Notes under the pieces: model-generated
Told to the model about the DNA's origin: nothing
Seen by the model: only the letters and a program-made list of their open reading frames with translations
The model's database searches: none
Part shown: positions 1-8,026 of the stretch, in pieces
How the letters are laid out: every line of letters starts with the position of its first letter
Position numbering within the stretch: the stretch's first letter is position 1
Position numbers and translations under genes: made by a program
NCBI RefSeq assembly: GCF_009498455.1
Contig: NZ_CP045644.1
Location: forward strand, 2,731,001-2,795,000
Direction: 5' to 3'
Length of the DNA: 64,000 bases
Source of the DNA: Variovorax paradoxus
GTDB taxonomy: Bacteria; Pseudomonadota; Gammaproteobacteria; Burkholderiales; Burkholderiaceae_C

Positions 1-84
1 CAGGGCCCGCGGTTGCGGTCTAGCGTCTTTTGCTGCTCAAAGCTTTGGCTCAGGCAACCGACTCGCTTGACACACGCCCGTAAT

Positions 85-420
85 TTAAAAACCAATCCCT
101 GCGACCGGCCATTTAGGATCTACTACGTAGGCAATCTCCATTGCATACGAGCCAGTATGTCTATTTAAAGTCATCTCTTCTTTTGCAACCTGGTCGCTCT
201 GAAAAATCCAATAATACCTGTCAGGCGTTATTTGGGCGGCATCTTTCGCCACCGAAAATTGACTGCAGCGATCAATATTCAGGTTCTTATCCACTCCAGG
301 GCAATTTCCAGCCTTATTAAATCTATATGGTTCGACCCGCATCGGAGTGCAAAGAAATCCATCTCGAGCGAGCGCTGGCGCACTAATCAAACAGACGGCC
401 AAAACCGCGAGAAATTTCAT
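85..420 (-). CDS. Small secreted protein of the ARDGFLC family (copy C1)
   Basis: Protein of 111 residues with an N-terminal signal peptide (hydrophobic run, then an Ala-x-Ala cleavage site) followed at once by the motif ARDGFLC and a second conserved stretch VAKDAAQITPDRYYW. Two more copies of the same family lie at 1521-1928 and 2543-2923, so this is a local paralogue group. The start at 420 has a strong Shine-Dalgarno sequence (GGAGGAG) seven bases away; a GTG one codon upstream is also possible. Cysteines at the mature N-terminus and in the middle suggest a disulfide-stabilised periplasmic protein. The C-terminus is shorter than in the paralogues and lacks their CQPQQM motif. Function unknown. 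Confidence 0.75.
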   Translation of the reverse strand: MKFLAVLAVCLISAPALARDGFLCTPMRVEPYRFNKAGNCPGVDKNLNIDRCSQFSVAKDAAQITPDRYYWIFQSDQVAKEEMTLNRHTGSYAMEIAYVVDPKWPVAGIGF

Positions 421-644
421 CACATCTCCTCCGAAGTACTATTGGGATTTCCACGCTCTCGACTGGGACTTACCGAGACTCGGCCCGGCCAAGGCCGCTC
501 TTGCCTCACAGACAGCAGAACCGTTCGGTAAAGGCTAGTTCGTCCGCGCCCGAGAACCATCCCCTGTTCGGGTGATGGCTACAACTTTTGTCTTCCTGCA
601 TGCTCCTTGGCGCGTTCATGTTCGAACTACGAGGAGGCCCCAGC

Positions 645-1046
645 ATGCGAACTTTCCTGAGCCAACCGCGAGTGTTGCAGCTCGCCATTGCCCTTGCCGC
701 AGCTGCGCTGCACGTTTCAGCGGGGGCTCAGAGTGGGTCCATCGGAGGCGGCAAGCTCTCGCCTGATGGCCCGCGCGCAATAGAAGAACAATCCGCAGCC
801 ATCAGCTACAGCTCGCGCTCGACAGCCTGTGCGGTAGCCAAACAATCGGCGTCCGAATACGCGAAGCGGAAGCCCAACATGAAGGACATGAGCCTCGGCA
901 ACTGCGAGTGCTCCATCGCCAAGAAAACACTGTGGATTCCTCAGCAGCAAGCTCAGTACCACAGGGAAACGGGGCAAAGCATCGGGTCGACCACACCCGT
1001 CGAAGTTCACGAGTGCACCGTCACGGTGAGAATTTCACTCAGATGA
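645..1046 (+). CDS. Small secreted protein, family A (intact copy)
   Basis: Protein of 133 residues with a signal peptide (residues 1-29, ending AGAQ) and a mature region containing GPRAIEEQSAAISYSS and cysteines that include a CEC motif and one near the C-terminus. The start is fixed by a strong GAGGAGG ribosome site. Damaged copies of this gene lie at 2934-3059 on the opposite strand and at 4480-4852, so the family has been duplicated locally. The stop overlaps the start of the next gene (ATGA), which suggests translational coupling. The mature part has the size and cysteine content of a periplasmic factor, but I recognise no domain. Confidence 0.72.
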   Translation: MRTFLSQPRVLQLAIALAAAALHVSAGAQSGSIGGGKLSPDGPRAIEEQSAAISYSSRSTACAVAKQSASEYAKRKPNMKDMSLGNCECSIAKKTLWIPQQQAQYHRETGQSIGSTTPVEVHECTVTVRISLR

Positions 1047-1462
1047 GGCTCAACCAGATGAAAGCCTTCTGCCTCGTTGGAGTGGTCTTAGCTGCGTTGT
1101 TGCTCGGGAATGAGTCGAAAGCACAAAATCCAATCACATTGAAATGCGAGGAGATTGGAAGCGCTGGCCGCTGGAATTCATCATTGGAAATCAACACTTC
1201 CGAAAAGAAAATAATCGTCGATGGAGAGAGCTATTCATTCTCACCGCAATCGAGTGAAAAAATCGTCAAAAACAACGTAGTTCGGGAAGTGAGCGTCATC
1301 CACGAATGGACTGATGGCGGAATTTCTTGGAAAAAGGAGTTCCATGTTAACGGAAAATTCGACAGCGATTTGACCAAGCGCTATCGCCTAAATCGAATAA
1401 CTGGCGATATCCATGGGCCATATTCCTCCGGCCCATGCAAGAAAGCCGAAAAACTATTCTAA
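1043..1462 (+). CDS. Small secreted protein, family B (copy B1)
   Basis: About 139 residues. A signal peptide (hydrophobic core, cleavage near ESKAQ) is followed by a mature domain rich in alternating polar and hydrophobic residues, as expected for a small beta-barrel. It ends in GPCKKAEKLF. A second protein at 3933-4319 has the same plan: a cysteine soon after cleavage, a VDG motif, an 'INR.TG' motif (here LNRITG) and a C-terminal GxCxKAE..F. The ATG at 1043 overlaps the stop of the preceding gene. An alternative ATG at 1058 has a better-spaced ribosome site. The gene is AT-rich compared with the core genome, which suggests acquisition. Function unknown. Confidence 0.68.
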   Translation: MRLNQMKAFCLVGVVLAALLLGNESKAQNPITLKCEEIGSAGRWNSSLEINTSEKKIIVDGESYSFSPQSSEKIVKNNVVREVSVIHEWTDGGISWKKEFHVNGKFDSDLTKRYRLNRITGDIHGPYSSGPCKKAEKLF

Positions 1463-1520
1463 GATGCTGGATAGAGGTCTGTTAATCAAATGTGGCTCAC
1501 TGATTTTAGTGAGAAATTCC

Positions 1521-1928
1521 ATGAAACATTTCACTGAAAAAATTGCGGCCTGCAGCATCGTCAAGATCGCAATGATTTTGATTTTCTCTATTTCGCAAGC
1601 CGCATTTGCTCGGGATGGATTTTTATGCTTACCTCAGGAGGTACACAATAGTTTTAGAGCAGGGGCGAGGGAGGAATCAAAAAAATGCCCGAACCCAAGC
1701 ATCAAGCAATGCCAATCACTTCTTGTTCCCAAGGACTCCCTCCAAGTCAGTCCTGATAGATATTACCTTCTGATTGGCCAAGATGAATCCTACAAAAAGC
1801 AGATTTCAATTAACCGGAATACAGCGGAGTTTTATCTTGAAACCATTTATGAGCTTCGAAGTGGCCGCTCGATAGAAACGATTTCCGGGAGCTGCCAGCC
1901 CCAGCAGATGCCTAGTCAGAAGCTTTGA
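1521..1928 (+). CDS. Small secreted protein of the ARDGFLC family (copy C2)
   Basis: Protein of 135 residues. A signal peptide ends just before ARDGFLC, and the mature chain carries four cysteines, the motif VSPDRYYLLIG and a C-terminal CQPQQMPSQKL. It is clearly related to copy C3 at 2543-2923, which ends CQPQQMSNQKL, and more distantly to copy C1 at 85-420. I chose the ATG at 1521 because the signal peptide begins there; upstream in-frame starts would add an uncharged leader with no ribosome site. The gene is strongly AT-rich. No enzymatic motif is visible. Confidence 0.72.
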   Translation: MKHFTEKIAACSIVKIAMILIFSISQAAFARDGFLCLPQEVHNSFRAGAREESKKCPNPSIKQCQSLLVPKDSLQVSPDRYYLLIGQDESYKKQISINRNTAEFYLETIYELRSGRSIETISGSCQPQQMPSQKL

Positions 1929-2542
1929 AAAATGAAATTTAATGCAGTCATCTTTCATTGAGCGAACGCCTGCGAAGCACAGCGAGCCCTGATGAGTTGA
2001 TCCATGGATCACCCACTGACCGCCACCGTGGTGCGCCGGATGGGGGCAATCGGGCGGGAGTCCCCCGCCGACAGGAGGCAGCTCAGTGCCGAGAGGCTCT
2101 ATCAGCGCGGCGAGCTCAAGTGACTGCGCGCCGTGAGCCTATCGGACTGCGTGCCCTCATTTGGAGTTGGGGTTGGTGTACGTGTTCGGCCACCACGATG
2201 TGTACGACACGTACGCTGGCGCTCGATCGCGTGGATGTCGGGCACATCGAACTGACGTGAAACGGGCTTTGCGACGTATTCTGGTCCGGCGACTTCACAG
2301 AGGCCGTACCACTTTCAATGGCGCTGCGTTGCATCGGTGCGCAACGGCTGATCGCAGGACGCGGCCGATGATGTGTAAAAACGAGCCGTATCGCCAGGCC
2401 GCAGGAGGTTGGCAACCAAATGCAGCCAGAGCGCTGGTGCGTTAAAACCCGCATCTCGCATTGAGTGACTCTAAGATGTCAATACGCTTGGCAAGCATCG
2501 AATCAGATACGTTCAAAAGATGAATCGGCTTTCATTCCATCT
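1929..2542. other. Intergenic stretch with no confident gene
   Basis: About 610 bases between the convergent ARDGFLC genes C2 and C3. Short open frames exist on both strands, but none has both a ribosome site and a protein-like composition. A 39-codon frame starting at 2004 looks mildly coding and could be a gene remnant. Base composition is higher in GC than the flanking genes, so this may be an inserted fragment. Confidence 0.4.
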
Positions 2543-2923
2543 TCAGAGTTTCTGATTGGACATCTGCTGCGGTTGGCATTCCCCTAGAATTGTTTCCAAT
2601 GAAGAAGCATTTTCAATCTTGTAAATTGTTTCAAGAAAAAAACCTGCCGTATTTCTATCAACCACCATCTTCTTCTTGTATGAAGAATCATCGCCAATCA
2701 GCCAAGAATAGTGAGTTGGCGTGACTTGAAAGGCATCTTTTGCGACAAGAAATGAGTTGCAGACCTTGCTGTTGGGACTTGGGCACTTCTTGATTTCACG
2801 TTCTCCGCTCATGATGAATAGCTTGCTTACTTCTTTCGGTGTGCACAAGAATCCATCGCGAGCAATAACTTCCTGAGGAATTTCGAGGATAAGAACTAGA
2901 AGAAAAATGGCAATTGATTTCAT
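2543..2923 (-). CDS. Small secreted protein of the ARDGFLC family (copy C3)
   Basis: Protein of 126 residues with a signal peptide followed by ARDGFLCTPKEV. The core VAKDAFQVTPTHYSWLIG matches the other two copies, and the C-terminus CQPQQMSNQKL is nearly identical to that of copy C2. The start has a good ribosome site (AGGAAAA). Directly upstream on the same strand (2934-3059) is a broken copy of family A. This shows that family A and family C genes travelled together as a cassette. AT-rich. Function unknown. Confidence 0.75.
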   Translation of the reverse strand: MKSIAIFLLVLILEIPQEVIARDGFLCTPKEVSKLFIMSGEREIKKCPSPNSKVCNSFLVAKDAFQVTPTHYSWLIGDDSSYKKKMVVDRNTAGFFLETIYKIENASSLETILGECQPQQMSNQKL

Positions 2924-2933
2924 TTGTTTTTTC

Positions 2934-3059
2934 CTATTTCAATGAAACCCTCATGGTGGCGGTGCACCCACTCTGGACGCCTTCTGAAACGTGCAGCGCA
3001 GCTGCGGAAAGGCCGATGGCGAGCTACAACACTCGCTGTTGGCTCAGGAAAACTCGCAT
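2934..3059 (-). pseudogene. Degenerate family A copy (signal peptide plus C-terminal tail)
   Basis: Read from 3059 downward, the sequence starts MRVFLSQQRVL, then meets an in-frame TAG, then continues LAIGLSAAALHVSEG. It matches the signal peptide of the gene at 645-1046 (MRTFLSQPRVLQLAIAL). The middle of the gene is deleted and the frame resumes with CTATMRVSLK, equivalent to CTVTVRISLR at the end of the intact gene. DNA similarity also extends upstream into the ribosome site and start (shared CCCCAGCATGCGA-like stretch). This is a clear decayed duplicate, visible by eye. Confidence 0.75.
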
Positions 3060-3113
3060 GCTGGGGTCTCCAACGAGGATGGCTCGTTCGTTGAGGTGAT
3101 TTCCAGCAGCCTG

Positions 3114-3353
3114 TTAGGGTCTGTTGTCCTTGCCACTTCTTACTTGGCCAGTCGTCGCACGCGTGTGATCGTTCATGCGAGTGTTTGTGCTCTGCGCTTT
3201 CGCTGTGCCGCTCGCCCCGTTACTACCCCGAGCAGACGTCCCGGCTTCGGTCTTCGTACCGCCTGATGATTTTTTCAGATTTGGGTCTGCCGCCGACGCG
3301 AGGGCAGCAACTCCAGAAAGAACGATAGCAATCACAGTCAAGCGTTTAGACAT
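3114..3353 (-). CDS. Short secreted Ser/Thr/Gly-rich protein
   Basis: Protein of 79 residues. Residues 1-22 form a signal peptide (MSKRLTVIAIVLSG...ASA), and the rest is a low-complexity, basic, Ser/Thr/Gly/Asn-rich tail without hydrophobic core. The start at 3353 is chosen over an upstream in-frame ATG because it has a good GAAGGAAAG ribosome site and begins the signal peptide. Such tails are usually disordered. It may be a small exported peptide; no function can be assigned. Confidence 0.6.
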   Translation of the reverse strand: MSKRLTVIAIVLSGVAALASAADPNLKKSSGGTKTEAGTSARGSNGASGTAKAQSTNTRMNDHTRATTGQVRSGKDNRP

Positions 3354-3932
3354 AGTCTTTCCTTCAGGTCTTGTTAACGAACACCGGCAGCTTGCCAATA
3401 CTGCTGAACGCTTGCCATCCCTCGAACGGGGTAGGTCGAGATCGTTCTCAGTGCGTTATGTGCAGAAGGGCCACGGAAACCAGTGGTTTTGATTTCCATG
3501 AAAAAGAATCCCGGAATTTGTAGTGCCTTCCACGGATGGGGCGAGCCGCCAGTCGGCGTGAATTGAGACGGTCTTCTTGATCGCCTTCAAAGAGAAAACA
3601 CCGGTGACCACCGCGCGCGACATCACCGATATCCAAGATGTTCATCCCCGTTCTAGGGATAGCTGCGCCGCTTTTTCTCCTGCACGCTGATTGACCTGTT
3701 CAAGCCAGACAACCTCTTGGCTTGGTTATTTTATTTATGAGCTTTCCGAGAGCATGATGGCTGGCTTTCCAGGCGGCTTCGCCGGTGTCACAGCTCTCGC
3801 GCGCGTCGCGGGTCGCTGGCGCGATGGCCATGGGCCTGTCGGAGGCGGATGGGCTCGTGTTGGGGCGGATGGATGTCAGACGCAAATAGGGCCCCATTCG
3901 GGGCCCTTAAATCAATCTTGCATTGACGTGAA
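3354..3932. other. Intergenic stretch with no confident gene
   Basis: About 580 bases. Several short open frames exist on both strands without ribosome sites. A 21-codon in-frame stretch ending near 3889 on the plus strand (MGLSEADGLVLGRMDVRRK) looks like a protein C-terminus and may be a gene remnant. A terminator-like hairpin lies at 3889-3906. Confidence 0.4.
3889..3906 (-). terminator. Hairpin downstream of the 3933-4319 gene
   Basis: A perfect 7-bp GC-only stem (GGGCCCC/GGGGCCC) with a 4-base loop lies 27 bases after the stop of the minus-strand gene. It is followed on that strand by a short T-rich stretch (TATTT). A weak intrinsic terminator is likely. Confidence 0.5.
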
Positions 3933-4319
3933 TCAGAACTTCGTGCTGCCAGGTTCCGCTTTTGTGCACTCACCCTTTTCCGTCACCCGCCCGGAGGTAA
4001 TCGAGTATTCCTCAAACTGCCCATTTCTTCGATTGATGGTGGCACATCGCATCCTGTTTTTACTTACACACCAGCTGATGGACACCGGACTGTGCTTGTC
4101 TAGCGTGTACTCGTAGCCGCCCTTGCTCACACGGGGAACTGGCTGACCATCGACTCTGATGCTGGATCTGTCCGCATCATCCCAATGCACCGTGTACTCA
4201 CCTTTTTCGCCGTCGTAGGTGCTGGTGTATTGGCAATACACGGTTGTCGGCTCTGCCATTGCAGCGCCAAGAATTCCGATCCAGAGTCCTCCGCAAACGA
4301 AAGCTGCGCGTGCGCCCAT
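3933..4319 (-). CDS. Small secreted protein, family B (copy B2)
   Basis: Protein of 128 residues. A signal peptide (GLWIGILGAAMA) is followed by a mature domain starting EPTTVYCQYTS, with an IRVDGQ motif, the pattern INRRNGQFEEY and a C-terminal GECTKAEPGSTKF. The layout matches the family B protein at 1043-1462, so the two are probably distant paralogues. The shape is that of a small cysteine-bridged beta-sandwich in the periplasm. It is divergently arranged from the broken family A copy at 4480, sharing the 160-base upstream region. Function unknown. Confidence 0.65.
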   Translation of the reverse strand: MGARAAFVCGGLWIGILGAAMAEPTTVYCQYTSTYDGEKGEYTVHWDDADRSSIRVDGQPVPRVSKGGYEYTLDKHSPVSISWCVSKNRMRCATINRRNGQFEEYSITSGRVTEKGECTKAEPGSTKF

Positions 4320-4479
4320 AGATACCTCCTCGCAATTGCTTGTTGAATGGAATCCACAAAGGTGGAGGCCGAGCCAAGATGTAGCACAAAGGCGCTAAGA
4401 ACGGTATACCTCAGCCGGGGTATGGAAAACCTCATAGGGAGACTGCACGCTCTCTCCCTTAGCTAGAGAGGAGCGCGAA

Positions 4480-4852
4480 ATGCAACGTCAAATGAAGATT
4501 TCTCAATACGCTACTGTCTGCGCGTTAACCGCCTACCTCTTCAGCGGTCCCGCCATTGCACAAAACGTCTCGGTCGGGGGGGACTCGCGGATCACTAGAG
4601 GGGCCGAGAGCAGTAGAGGAGCAATCCATCGGCATCAGCTACAGCTCGAGCGCTGCCGCTTGCGCCCGCGCCAAGTCAAGCGCTTACATGTGGATCACCC
4701 GCATTTTGGTTTTAGGCAGCCTCCTGATAGGCGCTGCGTTGCCCGTACAGGCCACAGGCGATGGCACGGACAAATCGCAGGCCGGCCCGTGCATGGATAG
4801 AAGGCTGACACGCGCCGGTCTGAGCGGCTCGATCCGCAGCGGTTTGCGCTGA
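4480..4852 (+). pseudogene. Frameshifted family A copy with a foreign 3' end
   Basis: It starts with a strong ribosome site (GAGAGGAG) and a normal signal peptide (MKISQYATVCALTAYLFSGP...AQNVSVGG). A run of seven G at 4576-4582 then breaks the frame. In the neighbouring frame the sequence continues with GPRAVEEQSIGISYSSSAAA, matching GPRAIEEQSAAISYSS of the intact gene at 645-1046. After about 40 residues the similarity stops. A second hydrophobic leader (MWITRILVLGSLLIGAALPV, ATG at 4688) follows, with only about 30 more residues before the stop. This is a frameshifted, chimeric relic; sequencing error in the G run should be excluded. Confidence 0.65.
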
Positions 4853-4931
4853 TCCCCGCAAGCACTGGACCGTCAACGAACCGAAAAACGGCGAGCCAAT
4901 CTACAGCACATCGTCCTGAAGGAGATTCGCA

Positions 4932-5192
4932 ATGACTGACAAGCCGATGGCCCTCTACATGAGGATGACTGAGATGTTCTCGGACCACCGGAGTACAGCG
5001 CGAGCCTACCCGGAAAAGTTCATCCTGAGCACCGTGCTGCACAGGCAGTACTTGCGAGACTGGGTGCAACTGCGTCAAATGGTCACGACGCGCATCGATC
5101 CGACAAACCACATGGGTGTGCCCATCGAGATTTCCGACACCACGCCCAGCGTCATGGTGGCCTCCAACGGCACCGAGGTCGCGCTGTCGTGA
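4932..5192 (+). CDS. Hypothetical protein, 86 aa
   Basis: Cytoplasmic-looking protein with no signal peptide. It starts at an ATG with an excellent ribosome site (AAGGAG). The N-terminal half is basic and helical (LSTVLHRQYLRDWVQLRQMV) and the C-terminal half is rich in beta-formers. It ends 18 bases before the convergent gene at 5211. No domain is recognised; it could be a small regulatory or immunity-type protein, but nothing in the sequence shows that. Confidence 0.55.
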   Translation: MTDKPMALYMRMTEMFSDHRSTARAYPEKFILSTVLHRQYLRDWVQLRQMVTTRIDPTNHMGVPIEISDTTPSVMVASNGTEVALS

Positions 5193-5210
5193 TGTGCCTG
5201 CGCCACCAGA

Positions 5211-6320
5211 TCACTTGATCGCGGCCTCCTGCGAAGACAGCAATTGCTGTGTCCAGCTTTCCATCAAGCGATTGAAGACTGCGGTCATCCCCTGATTGCG
5301 CCCATAGTACAGATGCGGCGCGAACTCCTTCAGGTATCGTTCACGGCAGTCCTCGAAGTCCCGCAGGTCCAACGGAAGATGCTGGCAATCGATGATGTCG
5401 GCCATGACCATCTTGCGCGTTGCGCCTGCACTCCTACTCAGCGTGCTGCGGTTCTCGAGCAGCCAGCGCTTGAATGAACGCTCCCAAGTCTGGAGCATGG
5501 TCGAATGTGGCGTGCTGCGCTTGAACAGGACCAACATCGTCGAGCCTGGTGCGTACCACGACCATTCAGACAACACAGTGCAAGTCCAACCAATGCGGCC
5601 AGCCAGGTGCGAGGCTTCCTCAAGGCTGAGTGGCATGTCCATGGCGTCGACATACGGCATGGACACCATCGCCCGTTGGTATTCAACGACCTTGCCATTG
5701 GTAAGTGGCAGCGACTCATAGAAGCGCCGGCGGTGATCGCTACCGGGAAATTCGACAGCTCCCCCGCGTTGGCAATTGATCTTCTCACCCCAGCCCGGCA
5801 GGCTCGCCGTGTGATCGACACCGATGCTCCAGCGCTTGAAGACGCGTTTGTCATCCTCTTTCTCCGGATAGCCCAATTCGAACGTCCTCGCAAACTCGTT
5901 GGCGCATTGCTTGCGCAACGCTGATATGCGACCTCCACGCCCACTAGGAGCCTTCTCCAGTTCACGCAGTTGGTCAAGCCAGTCGAGGAAGTGTGCTGGT
6001 GGCTTGGGTGAGGCAGCGAGGGGGCCGAGTGTGAAGTCGGACTGCAGCGGGTAGCCAAGTTCCACCAAACGACGATGGAACACCATCGTGTCGATCTTTT
6101 TGTGTTCCAGCATCCACGTCTGTGGTCCAGCCAGAGCGGCACGCAGCGCAGCGTTGGTGCTGAAGCCCAAGCCGGCGGCAATGGCCTCGCTCAAGTGGGA
6201 TGATCTGACCGTCGAAAAACGGGCTTGCAGCCGGTTCTTCAGAGAACGGAGAGTGGAGCCGGATTCGACGGCATTGGAAACTTGCGCAGCAACGCTTGCA
6301 GACGCGATGAATTGGGCCAT
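5211..6320 (-). CDS. Hypothetical protein, 369 aa, helical N-terminus
   Basis: A full-length, protein-like reading frame in normal codon usage. Residues 1-60 are Ala/Ser-rich and helical, and include SLKNRLQARFSTVRSSHLSE, which resembles the short 'glyoxalase-related' N-terminal region found in many proteobacterial hypotheticals. The middle has several Trp residues and charged clusters (GYPEKEDDKRVFKRWSIGVD). There is no signal peptide or membrane segment. It is convergent with the small gene at 4932. I cannot assign a function; its placement in accessory DNA fits an element cargo gene. Confidence 0.65.
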   Translation of the reverse strand: MAQFIASASVAAQVSNAVESGSTLRSLKNRLQARFSTVRSSHLSEAIAAGLGFSTNAALRAALAGPQTWMLEHKKIDTMVFHRRLVELGYPLQSDFTLGPLAASPKPPAHFLDWLDQLRELEKAPSGRGGRISALRKQCANEFARTFELGYPEKEDDKRVFKRWSIGVDHTASLPGWGEKINCQRGGAVEFPGSDHRRRFYESLPLTNGKVVEYQRAMVSMPYVDAMDMPLSLEEASHLAGRIGWTCTVLSEWSWYAPGSTMLVLFKRSTPHSTMLQTWERSFKRWLLENRSTLSRSAGATRKMVMADIIDCQHLPLDLRDFEDCRERYLKEFAPHLYYGRNQGMTAVFNRLMESWTQQLLSSQEAAIK

Positions 6321-6872
6321 GACGGCACTCCTGTCTTCATGCGGACCAGCGTTCCTCGATTACGCGCCGGCCCCCGACAGCTAGTGCGGTGGTGGTAAAT
6401 GGATGTGTGACGTAAAACTCCGATTTCACCCGAGGATAGGTGGGGCCGGATGCCTTGACGCCCATTGTGCCAAATTCTTACTGCCATGCCCAGGCGTGGA
6501 GGAACGTGGCCGCCGTGCCCCGCCGCGACTGACTATGTGCGACCCACTGCATTGGAAGAAAGCCAGCCACCGCACGCTCATTGAAATCGCCCCAATCTGA
6601 TTAGGAAGCCCTTGCCAGCGGCATCTAGGAGGTGGCGCGAGGTACGCGATCATGGTGCGGGCCTTGATGGAGAGGGTTGATCACAGTCGAGGGCGTCTCG
6701 CTCCTCGATCCAATGAGTTCCTGCACCAAAAACCTCGTTTCCAGCGCGCACCATGATTTCGTAGTGACTTGCATTTACGTTTTCACCATGCAAACCGATT
6801 AGGATCGCGCCGCCGCAACAACGCCGCAACAACGCCGCAACAACGCGGCAGCAATATCTGAGTAATCATGGA
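6321..6872. other. Gap with at most one doubtful small gene
   Basis: About 550 bases without a confident gene. A 60-codon minus-strand frame (6650-6832, TTG start, containing GENVNASHYEIMVRAGNE) has a protein-like composition but no ribosome site. The tandem repeat at 6812-6844 lies in its first codons and upstream of the HTH gene at 6873. Confidence 0.4.
6812..6844. repeat. Three tandem copies of an 11-bp unit
   Basis: The unit GCCGCAACAAC occurs three times head to tail, exactly, and a partial fourth copy follows. It ends 28 bases before the start of a small HTH regulator. The period is close to one helical turn, so the copies present the same face of DNA. That would suit an iteron or operator; simple slippage expansion is the alternative. 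Confidence 0.7.
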
Positions 6873-7064
6873 ATGACGCGAACTGAGTTCGAAAGGCTTG
6901 CGACGCTGGCCCGCTTGCGCCATACCCCTTCCAAAGAGGCCGCGCGCATGGTGTTGACTGGAGACATGCGCCCTGGCGAGGCGGCCAAAATTTCGGGCTC
7001 CAGTCCTCAGGCTGTGACCAACGCTCTGCGCAAGATCAAAGACGCAATGGCATCCGCAAGCTGA
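6873..7064 (+). CDS. Small TrfB/KorA-like HTH protein
   Basis: Protein of 63 residues. Its second half (GEAAKISGSSPQAVTNALRK) reads as a helix-turn-helix of the type found in plasmid regulators of the TrfB/KorA family, which repress plasmid replication and transfer promoters. The protein is shorter than KorA (about 100 residues) and lacks its C-terminal dimerisation part. The tandem 11-bp repeat just upstream is a possible binding site. A plasmid or integrative-element origin is inferred. Family assignment rests on the HTH alone. Confidence 0.55.
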   Translation: MTRTEFERLATLARLRHTPSKEAARMVLTGDMRPGEAAKISGSSPQAVTNALRKIKDAMASAS

Positions 7065-7108
7065 GCGCACGTGGTTCGTCGGCACTAGCGTTTCGACGTT
7101 CCGCCGAT

Positions 7109-7340
7109 GTGATCACGTCCTCTCTTGCTGCTTACCGCTGCCTTTGGATCTACCACCGCGCCGCGGCCGGACCGCTTGATTGCCTGGTTACTGGTGTGAG
7201 CGGCGGCGAAAGCATCACCGTTTGCTGCAGCGAACCAGGCGGCTACGCGCGGGTCAAGGTTCGCATCAATGGCATTGAAGCGCGCGATGCGCACCTTGCT
7301 GTGGGGCGCTGCGGCGGAGGTACTGCGCACCGTCTTTAAA
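7109..7340 (+). pseudogene. Remnant of a secreted thermonuclease (SNase-type) gene
   Basis: The frame carries GPLDCLVTGVSGGESITV followed by YARVKVRINGIEARD. This aligns by eye with the N-terminal half of plasmid-type Staphylococcal-nuclease homologues, which normally read 'DCLVTGVxDGDTITV ... VKVRLxGIDAPE'. The key Asp of GDT has become Glu in GES, the IDAPE motif is altered to IEARD, and the chain then stops. No intact signal peptide or C-terminal half remains. A full-length relative lies at 35801-36361. Decayed fragment. Confidence 0.6.
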
Positions 7341-7437
7341 TTGACCGCTATTACCAATTGCGCGATCCGTGAAGTAATTCCCAGTACCGGCAGGGAAACG
7401 GCATTGAGGATTACATTCCGGTCTGTGAGAATTTCCC

Positions 7438-7725
7438 ATGTTGTTAGCCCGTCCAAGCGGCACCGATCGAGTGCAGTTCCTCGCCGCCCAACTTGGCTGC
7501 AGTGTCGGCGAGTTCTCGGCAGCCTTTGGCCGCTTGAAGCCCGCTCTGCTGGGCAGTGTGTCCGGGTATTCCTCGGTTCTGGCCGAGTTCGGAGGCCGCT
7601 TCGAACAGCGGGAAAAAATCTACCTCTTTGCCAGCTGGCCGAACTTGGAGGCCGCGCTGCAGCACATCGTCGATGAGCGCAAGAGGGCGCACCTATTTTG
7701 TCCTGACCCCGAGCAAGGGGCTTGA
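7438..7725 (+). CDS. Hypothetical protein, 95 aa
   Basis: The frame has balanced, protein-like composition (QFLAAQLGCSVGEFSAAFGR ... KIYLFASWPNLEAALQHI) and no long competing frame with better features. The ribosome site is weak. A further protein-like stretch in the next frame (about 7700-7930, SPAAIAAMSADKSAPMAGIV) suggests that the gene may once have been longer and was broken by a frameshift near 7695. Function unknown. Confidence 0.4.
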   Translation: MLLARPSGTDRVQFLAAQLGCSVGEFSAAFGRLKPALLGSVSGYSSVLAEFGGRFEQREKIYLFASWPNLEAALQHIVDERKRAHLFCPDPEQGA

Positions 7726-8026
7726 CAATCAGCGAGCGCTTTCGCCCGCCGCAATCGCAGCCATGAGCGCTGACAAGTCGGCCCCAATGGCCGGCATTGT
7801 CGATGGCACGCCATGGCTGCCCCTGGGCGACGGCTGGGGAATGCGCAACGCCGAATCGCAGCTGGCTGACTCGGCCGCCATGCTGCAACTCTACAAAGGC
7901 GGATCGCGCTGCGCCGCCGCGAGTCCGCGCCCCAAGCCACCGATCGCCCGTGAGCACCTCACGGATAAACCTGCTTAGCTTTCGAGCGTCAATCAACGTT
8001 TGGCGATTCACGCCTCGATTTACGCT

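Noticed and set aside
6650..6832. A 60-codon minus-strand frame with protein-like composition
   Set aside because: TTG start without a ribosome site, and its first codons are the tandem repeat; kept only as a remark on the gap.
6812..6844. CRISPR array
   Set aside because: The units are 11 bp, contiguous and without spacers; no cas genes occur in the window.
7085..8011. A 308-codon minus-strand frame
   Set aside because: Low-complexity Arg/Ala/Ser composition and no ribosome site; it lies opposite the thermonuclease relic and the 7438 gene. Not fully excluded, since this area is degenerate.
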